From: a virus
Reading direction: 5' to 3' (one strand)
Virus record (IMG/VR): IMGVR_UViG_3300037502_003770
Span: 179,643 to 243,642 of that record
DNA length: 64,000 bases
In this document: positions 59,601 to 64,000 of the stretch, piece by piece
Layout of the letters: each line of letters begins with the position of its first letter
Numbering within the stretch: position 1 is the stretch's first letter
Notes under the pieces: generated by a model
Database searches by the model: none
What the model was told of the DNA's origin: nothing
The model's input: only the letters and a program-made list of their open reading frames with translations
Program-made: the position numbers and the translations under genes

Positions 59601-59939
59601 TTAAATCAACAAATGGAACCTATACAAGTATTAAACCATTTAGAAAAAATATATAATAATGGTGTACCTTATACTGGTACTGGTTGGCAATTTGGTACTA
59701 GTACAGTACAAACATCAGTAAAAACATTAAATATTAATACATTTAAAATAACCAATAAAGCTTTATCATCAATACCAACTGGTTTTACATTTAATGGTTC
59801 AGATGGTACGTTTACTACACCTAATTCACCAGCTAATATATTAACTAGGATTGGCGAGCTTCGTTATGTTTTAACAACACAAAGAGCGTCAGGTGGTACA
59901 TCTACAAATTTAAGATATAGATGGTTTATAAATTTATAA
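56637..59939 (+). CDS. Large Asn-rich adhesin with LamG-like and leucine-rich-repeat-like regions
   Basis: The product has 1100 residues. Residues ~40-240 resemble a concanavalin/LamG-like jelly roll (NLLNFWFQFDVNNFNTEQTI, SGLRIYKDTDNIIKVRVSTD). Residues ~350-1000 hold irregular leucine-rich-type repeats (LGKLNIQYLSLSNNNF, LNNFNNLDQLNISNSGLYGS, FLNVDDNDI). Both region types are common in carbohydrate- or protein-binding surface proteins. It starts 2 nt after the preceding fibre gene, so the two are co-expressed. The likely role is tip adhesin or host-recognition protein. About one residue in five is Asn, partly driven by AT-rich DNA. Confidence 0.72.
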   Translation: MNEIIKNNDNIYMYPLNGNNSYFLLNKTEKTIKPITNTSNFNNEFNLLNFWFQFDVNNFNTEQTIISLSGEINSASGLRIYKDTDNIIKVRVSTDLGGGQTYIKVNNLITATFNKLYCIILHRDTVGYKIVIMYDNIIYNTSVFRQTIINNNNIRFDNTNSNINNTSNFLSFNIFTRYIFGSNIGGITNIFNENSPNISNNIPGVSNFIVNHSINLLSQTTNMVGFISNINFIKLYYNNNITIDNKTLFNEIYNILYNNNIPKKLNNINKYNLGKLEFDFDKNIKINENLFIHKQNIDVINVNREQGTLDYNTYINRNKYFGTINNTSIDKRPMYFYDTNPDANLSNYIYPEMGNIVINNLLTGSTSTISNFNIKDKDNNTLLHNNINNITINNSNITDSTISGSVYNFIIRNIPANNSLWKLDYTFIPLDNNRVSPNFWFNNARLSDFVFEHTNQLGKLNIQYLSLSNNNFASTSKTTIKTLFHEKNNITFDNLYINNSIIRFDENINSSYSINTANINLNNNLRNSTGTYSFNNNHLTPIGNSAFTVNFSGNCTNFYWENNNLTKIEGQGVVDLNFVFTPVTQKQLGLFNVNNSNIRSLTLTSTRSDSTLINNSTTNGFNISNNLYNTGFTEFFNTLSLNNFNNLDQLNISNSGLYGSFDWNNYSIRQRFGNFNNANSTLNFGLNTFHRFISLPSARTLNFTTTNDYSLNNFKLETSQIDSRNYTGTTLSFSSNSCTFLNVDDNDIKERITFSSNVNNLSINNPDSNVLSFTGSPKYTYQLEFNQPNLLNLTTLDLSPKFPTNPIYNTCYFNGNLIFNNSLYSTSYNINTSNVGYNQYFLSGNTFLQNTVGLIIPQNITGNSINFIGSTGIHLNNLTGNTTLILNSSNSNLTGITFQTAGTCTITSFNISNTPILNLNIPSNNRISSGVFNAVNLPYINSNTGYTFPLGDIIQSLTINIGSTIQTSTFVLNNSSQLQNVFSGNTYYLNQQMEPIQVLNHLEKIYNNGVPYTGTGWQFGTSTVQTSVKTLNINTFKITNKALSSIPTGFTFNGSDGTFTTPNSPANILTRIGELRYVLTTQRASGGTSTNLRYRWFINL

Positions 59940-59941
59940 TA

Positions 59942-59948
59942 CTATTTA
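59942..59948 (+). promoter_or_regulatory. CTATTTA element upstream of 59969
   Basis: TACTATTTATAAATATAATT has its core 20 nt before the ATG at 59969. Confidence 0.55.
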
Positions 59949-59968
59949 TAAATATAATTCTAAATAAA

Positions 59969-60373
59969 ATGAAATTAAAAAAATATAAAAGGTTAGATAA
60001 AACATCTAAAATAGAAGAAGGTTTGATAGACCCTGAAACATTTTCTTATAATAGAAGTAGTGTTCCATCAGACGGAACTGCCGAAATTAAATCTATTAAG
60101 ACAACTGATGATTTAGCAAATATGACTAAGCAAGGACCTGATTTATATTTTAATTATTATGGTACAAATGCTATGGGTTCGAGAGCTATCTTCTTTGAAG
60201 AAGAGGATTTAGTAAATGAAGAATTAATAGATAAAGATGATAATATTGATGAAGAAATGTTAAAACTAATAGATAAAATTGGTGATTATTTAGAAACATA
60301 CGAAGGTAATAAAAAACAAAAATTAAATAAGATATTAAAAAATATATCAAATAAAATAAAAGAAACTTTATGA
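59969..60373 (+). CDS. Hypothetical acidic virion-type protein
   Basis: The product has 134 residues from the ATG at 59969 (MKLKKYKRLDKTSKIEEGLI). An in-frame ATG at 59921 would lie inside the preceding gene and before the CTATTTA element, so I prefer the later one. The C-terminal half is acidic and helical (EEEDLVNEELIDKDDNIDEE). It overlaps the next ATG by 4 nt. No family is recognised. Confidence 0.65.
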   Translation: MKLKKYKRLDKTSKIEEGLIDPETFSYNRSSVPSDGTAEIKSIKTTDDLANMTKQGPDLYFNYYGTNAMGSRAIFFEEEDLVNEELIDKDDNIDEEMLKLIDKIGDYLETYEGNKKQKLNKILKNISNKIKETL

Positions 60374-60762
60374 TAAACAAAGAAATTTTAATAGAAATTA
60401 ATAATGATTATAAAATCAAATTCTATAATAAAAGTAATGAATTAAATAAATATTTAAGGAATAACTATATTTATGATGTAAAATTATTTTCTTTAAATGA
60501 GAGTACTAATATTTTTGATTTAAAAAAATATTTAAAAAAATATAATATAAATTATAAATTTGATTTTACTAAAAATACTGTTATTTTATTAAACCCAGAT
60601 AATGATGGTTTATATTTAATAATTAATAGATTTAAAAATGAAATTACTAATTATTTTAAATACGATTTTAAATTAGGTTTAGAAGAAAAAACAAAAGAAA
60701 CAATACTAGAAAATCATGTCAAACTCAAATTTATATCAAAATCTATCTTTAAAAATTCCTAG
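60370..60762 (+). CDS. Hypothetical protein
   Basis: The product has 130 residues, a small alpha/beta protein (KYNINYKFDFTKNTVILLNP, then DGLYLIINRFKNEITNYF). It overlaps its upstream neighbour by 4 nt and the Nudix gene by 47 nt. No family is recognised. Confidence 0.6.
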   Translation: MINKEILIEINNDYKIKFYNKSNELNKYLRNNYIYDVKLFSLNESTNIFDLKKYLKKYNINYKFDFTKNTVILLNPDNDGLYLIINRFKNEITNYFKYDFKLGLEEKTKETILENHVKLKFISKSIFKNS

Positions 60763-61537
60763 TAATATATTAGGTTATATTGAAAAAATAAAAGAAAATA
60801 ATCCTAATCATAACGGTATTAAGAGAGCTAATTATTTATTAGATAATAAAGAATTATCATATAGTAATGCTAAAAGAATAAAAAATTATTTTGATAGTTA
60901 TAATAACTCTGAAGATAAAGATGAGATTACATATAATTTGTATGGTGGTGATTTAATGAAAAATTTTTTAAATCATAATTTAAAAATTAATAGAAAAAAT
61001 GATAATACTATAAAAAATGTTAAAGGTTTGGTAGATAATAATTCACATAGAAAAAGAAAACCTGTTGATTCAAAAGTAAAAATAAATAATAATTTTAAGA
61101 AAAATGATTTTATTAGGGATTTAAAACCTAAAACAAATCTTTTTGAAAATGATAATTTATATGAAAATTCATCTACAATTGTAGTAATTAGAAATACTGA
61201 AGGTAAAATACTTTTTTTAAGAAGAGCTGATGATGATTATTGGATGAAATCTCATTGGGGTTATCCTGGTGGAATGATTGATGAGGGTGAAACACCTATT
61301 CAGGCGGCTATTAGAGAAACTTATGAAGAAGCTGGTTTAGTTGTTTCTGATATTAAATTTGTAACAGAATTATCATCAAATGGAACAAAACTTTATATTT
61401 TTAAAGGAACTACTGAAAATGAAAATGTTAAAATTTCACATGAACATTCAGAATATAAATGGATTTCTATTGAAGAAATAAATAATTTAGATAAGAAAAC
61501 ACCTAATATCGAAAGAATAGCTATTCTAACTAGATAA
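60716..61537 (+). CDS. Nudix hydrolase with an extra N-terminal phage domain
   Basis: The product has 273 residues. The C-terminal Nudix fold has the box GGMIDEGETPIQAAIRETYE continuing EAG (185-207), which supplies the metal-binding Glu residues, and the preceding TIVVIRNTEGKILFLRRADD. Nudix enzymes hydrolyse nucleoside-diphosphate-linked substrates such as damaged NTPs, NADH or mRNA/NAD caps. The N-terminal ~90 residues (IKRANYLLDNKELSYSNAKR, TYNLYGGDLMKNFLNHN) form a helical domain I have seen in large-phage proteins without known role. The substrate is unknown. Confidence 0.87.
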   Translation: MSNSNLYQNLSLKIPSNILGYIEKIKENNPNHNGIKRANYLLDNKELSYSNAKRIKNYFDSYNNSEDKDEITYNLYGGDLMKNFLNHNLKINRKNDNTIKNVKGLVDNNSHRKRKPVDSKVKINNNFKKNDFIRDLKPKTNLFENDNLYENSSTIVVIRNTEGKILFLRRADDDYWMKSHWGYPGGMIDEGETPIQAAIRETYEEAGLVVSDIKFVTELSSNGTKLYIFKGTTENENVKISHEHSEYKWISIEEINNLDKKTPNIERIAILTR

Positions 61538-64000
61538 AAGGTGTCTTTATTAAAAATGTATTTGAGTAACTATATGTGGTTGCTGTTGTATTAAAACTAC
61601 TTAGGTAGTTTTTTTCTATTTTAACTCTATATAAATATTGTTCACCTAAAGTAAGTGGTGTATTATTAAAATTAATAGAATCGCTAAAATTATTCAAATT
61701 ATTTACTGGAATTGTTCTAGTTAATGAATATAAAGTACTACCTGTTAAAGTGGTATTATTTTTATTATAAAATTCATGGGTATAATTTACAACATATTTA
61801 TTAGAATAACTTTCATTAATATTAAAATTAAATGTAAAAGGATTTGAAGGTATATTTACGTTTGTAAAACTATCATTAACAGTAAATATTCTATATGTAA
61901 TAGAAAAATTACTATTAAGAGTTGGTATAAAATTCAATAAAATTCTATTACTAGATAAATTATAATCTGAATTATTAGATAAAGTCAAACCATTATAAGA
62001 TATAATAACATCATCATTTCCAAATATTGTATTATTTAATAAAAGAATATATTTTTCTAGTGTATTATCAAATATTATATTACTTGATACACCTGTATAA
62101 AATATATTTTCAGTAACAAAATTATTACTATTACCGTTAGTTAAATAACTTATATTTAAAACATCTTGATTAGGTATAAGAGTTTTAAATAAAATTTTAT
62201 AATTGGTGTTTTGATAATCTACATTAGCGATACTAGTATCTTTAACATATTCAAAATCTTTCGCATATGTTAGACCATTTATATTAACAATAATATCACC
62301 AACAGGAATAAAACTTAAAGTAAAACTAGTTGTATTAATATTAATGGGAATAACTTCATTATATAAAGTACTGTTACTATTTACAGATTGCGTTTGATTA
62401 TCAAAATCTAAAATAGCTCTACTAGGGTTTACGGTTGTAATTAAATAATAATCTAAATTATCTTCATATACTACAGGAGCGGATATACTATTGGTAATAT
62501 TACTTCCAGTAAATTGTAAATTTTTATTGTAATAAAGTTCTTTATTCTTATAAAATTCATTATTAAAGTATATATTTTCATAGAAATTTTCATATGTATT
62601 AAACGGTGTTATTCTTGTAATAGTATTAGATGACGGTTGATTAATAAAATATGTATATTTTTGTTTTATTAAAAATTCATTATCTAATAATTCATAATTA
62701 TTTGTAATATTGATTCCTGTATTACCAGTAATATATAAATTATTAGTAATTGTAGGTGTAGTATTAAATGAATTAGTTTGTTCGTTAAACTTATAATATA
62801 ATAAATCTAATTTAGTATTGTTATAATTATTACCACTAAAATTGAAATATAATACAGGGTTAGGATTAACAGATAAATTATGAATATAATTATTATTTGT
62901 AACAGCAGATTTAGTTATACCAGTGAACATAAAATTATATCTATTAAATATATTATTATTAAAATTAATATTTTTATATGTATTTTTTAAAGTAAAATTA
63001 CTTTTATTAAAAGAATCATTATCTAAACTAGGTGTATCTTTATCAAAAGAATCACCTTCAAAAGATAGAATTGGTATTTCTTGAATAATCTCTTTTTCAT
63101 AAGATGAATCTATTGTGATAATATTTATATCATCAGAAATTTCAATAGGTTGAATATTTAAAAATTCACTACCATCATCGATGCCATGTTTATATTGAAA
63201 CTTTTGTTGAGTAAAGATTGTATTTTTTATAATAGTTCCTTTACTTACTATAGTAGTGGGTGATATAAATCTTTTCACTAGGTTTTCCCATTTAAGATTT
63301 ATTTTATTTATAAAGGATAATATATTTTCGTAAGTATATTTATTACCATTATCATTATTTAAATAATCTTCATATACTTTATATAAACTAGGATAATGTT
63401 CACCTGTTTCAGAATAAATTACTTTTCTATTCTTAACAGATATATTTTTATTTAAAACATCTTTCAAATACTGATTAAATGTTATACCAGTAGAATTTAC
63501 TTTATAAACATCATTTTCAATTAAATTAGCAATATTATAAAAAATATCAACTTCTTTTGTATTAATAACAGCTTTACTTTCTTTTTGATAAAAAGTATTA
63601 TTTGTTAAAGAACTAAATGTTACTGAAGATAAATTATAAACCCAAGATTTTTTATTATCAATAGTTTTATTTATTTTAAAACCTATATTTTTATGATTTT
63701 CAAAATATAATTCAGGGTTAACATAATCATATTGTTGAAAATAAAATTCTTGGTTATCTCTTGGAAATAACGGATAATTTTCATTATCTATAATAGGTTC
63801 ACCAAAAGGAGATATTTGTTGTTCTGTTAAATCATTGATATTAACTAATTTATCTGTTAGATAAACATATTCATTTAATTGTAATAAAGCTTCTGGCGCA
63901 CCAATAAAATTAAATAAACCTTTAATTACATTAGATGTACCCTTATATTTTAAAAACCAATTAGTATTGATAATTAATCTTCTCCAAAATTCTATATTTA
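61530..64000 (-). CDS. Large baseplate/tail structural protein (N-terminus beyond window)
   Basis: The minus-strand frame is open from 64000 to the stop at 61530, at least 823 residues; it does not begin at the TTG near 63467. The visible N-terminal portion includes FWRRLIINTNWFLKYKGTSN and VIKGLFNFIGAPEALLQLNE. This type of sequence occurs in tail/baseplate proteins where repeated subunits carry a 'KGT...fiG.p' helix pair. The remainder is Asn/Thr-rich beta structure and ends with fibronectin-like strands (TPLTLGEQYLYRVKIEKNYL). It converges with the Nudix gene with an 8-nt overlap. Probably a baseplate wedge or appendage protein. Confidence 0.72.
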   Translation of the reverse strand, partial: NIEFWRRLIINTNWFLKYKGTSNVIKGLFNFIGAPEALLQLNEYVYLTDKLVNINDLTEQQISPFGEPIIDNENYPLFPRDNQEFYFQQYDYVNPELYFENHKNIGFKINKTIDNKKSWVYNLSSVTFSSLTNNTFYQKESKAVINTKEVDIFYNIANLIENDVYKVNSTGITFNQYLKDVLNKNISVKNRKVIYSETGEHYPSLYKVYEDYLNNDNGNKYTYENILSFINKINLKWENLVKRFISPTTIVSKGTIIKNTIFTQQKFQYKHGIDDGSEFLNIQPIEISDDINIITIDSSYEKEIIQEIPILSFEGDSFDKDTPSLDNDSFNKSNFTLKNTYKNINFNNNIFNRYNFMFTGITKSAVTNNNYIHNLSVNPNPVLYFNFSGNNYNNTKLDLLYYKFNEQTNSFNTTPTITNNLYITGNTGINITNNYELLDNEFLIKQKYTYFINQPSSNTITRITPFNTYENFYENIYFNNEFYKNKELYYNKNLQFTGSNITNSISAPVVYEDNLDYYLITTVNPSRAILDFDNQTQSVNSNSTLYNEVIPININTTSFTLSFIPVGDIIVNINGLTYAKDFEYVKDTSIANVDYQNTNYKILFKTLIPNQDVLNISYLTNGNSNNFVTENIFYTGVSSNIIFDNTLEKYILLLNNTIFGNDDVIISYNGLTLSNNSDYNLSSNRILLNFIPTLNSNFSITYRIFTVNDSFTNVNIPSNPFTFNFNINESYSNKYVVNYTHEFYNKNNTTLTGSTLYSLTRTIPVNNLNNFSDSINFNNTPLTLGEQYLYRVKIEKNYLSSFNTTATTYSYSNTFLIKTPFI

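Noticed and set aside
59921-59968. Upstream in-frame ATG for the 59969-60373 gene
   Set aside because: It lies within the preceding fibre gene and upstream of the CTATTTA element; the ATG at 59969 fits spacing and the basic N-terminus.
63465-63467. TTG as the start of the last minus-strand gene
   Set aside because: The same frame is open with sensible protein sequence (for example FWRRLIINTNWFLKYKG) up to the window edge, so the gene simply continues.
1-64000. CRISPR array
   Set aside because: The repeats found (45-bp tag repeats, DUF4116 units, 94-bp fibre duplication) lie inside coding regions and are not evenly spaced with unique spacers.
1-64000. tRNA genes
   Set aside because: I looked for TTCGAAT/TTCAAAT T-arm signatures with matching acceptor stems and found none by eye; a covariance-model scan would be decisive.
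1-64000. Stop-codon reassignment, since nearly all genes end in TAA
   Set aside because: Frames of conserved proteins are complete under the standard code, TAG ends one gene (16273-16275), and TAA preference is explained by AT richness.

Overview
The window looks like part of a very AT-rich (roughly 25% G+C, my estimate) large T4-like (myovirus) phage genome. The T4-type hallmark set is recognisable from the translated sequence: large terminase (gp17), portal (gp20), prohead protease (gp21), acidic scaffold (gp22), major capsid protein (gp23), tail sheath (gp18), tail tube (gp19) and a gp26-type baseplate/tail-assembly protein. Almost all genes end in TAA. Starts are preceded by A/T-rich leaders without clear Shine-Dalgarno sites, which fits a Bacteroidota-type host; that host call is inference only. 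I saw no tRNA, rRNA or CRISPR array. No stretch longer than 300 bases lacks a gene or gene remnant.

Layout. 1-9772 (+): virion-associated or hypothetical genes, a Hint/LAGLIDADG-like gene and terL. 9774-12373 (-): a small gene and the portal gene, which carries a 150-residue mini-intein. 12485-25411 (+): a nucleotidyltransferase fusion, a family of DUF4116-like repeat proteins, a TnpB gene on the opposite strand, then protease, scaffold and capsid. 25450-40138 (-): a Mom-like/GIY-YIG fusion, a PD-(D/E)XK nuclease, an M15 endolysin, an array of eight tiny Tyr/Asn-rich proteins, an AAA+ ATPase, a complete Pnkp-Hen1 RNA-repair pair, a DNA methyltransferase split by a TnpB element, a zincin and a membrane protein. 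40205-41972 (+): small virion-type genes. 42008-52252 (-): tail tube, sheath, a MazG-like enzyme, large unknown virion-type proteins and gp26-like. 52326-61537 (+): tail fibre/adhesin-type proteins and a Nudix fusion. 61530-64000 (-): a large structural protein that runs off the window.

Three themes tie the genes together. First, a CTATTTA element lies 12-34 nt upstream of 28 start codons, mostly of virion genes and on both strands, and is absent from the repair/modification operon; it is a candidate late promoter. Second, an amphipathic tag of the type EYISKEVRKLLKE, ending in an LxE site like those cut by T4 gp21, recurs in more than ten otherwise different proteins; it is a candidate prohead-targeting tag for internal head proteins. 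Third, selfish elements sit in or beside several genes: an intein in the portal, a GIY-YIG domain fused to the Mom-like enzyme, a TnpB element in a methyltransferase, and a decayed intein-like gene next to terL.

The most exciting module is hen1-pnkp. It is a bacterial-type 'cut and seal plus 2'-O-methyl mark' RNA-repair system carried by a phage, plausibly to undo host anticodon-nuclease defence. The array of eight small paralogues and the tagged DUF4116 family are the least understood content.
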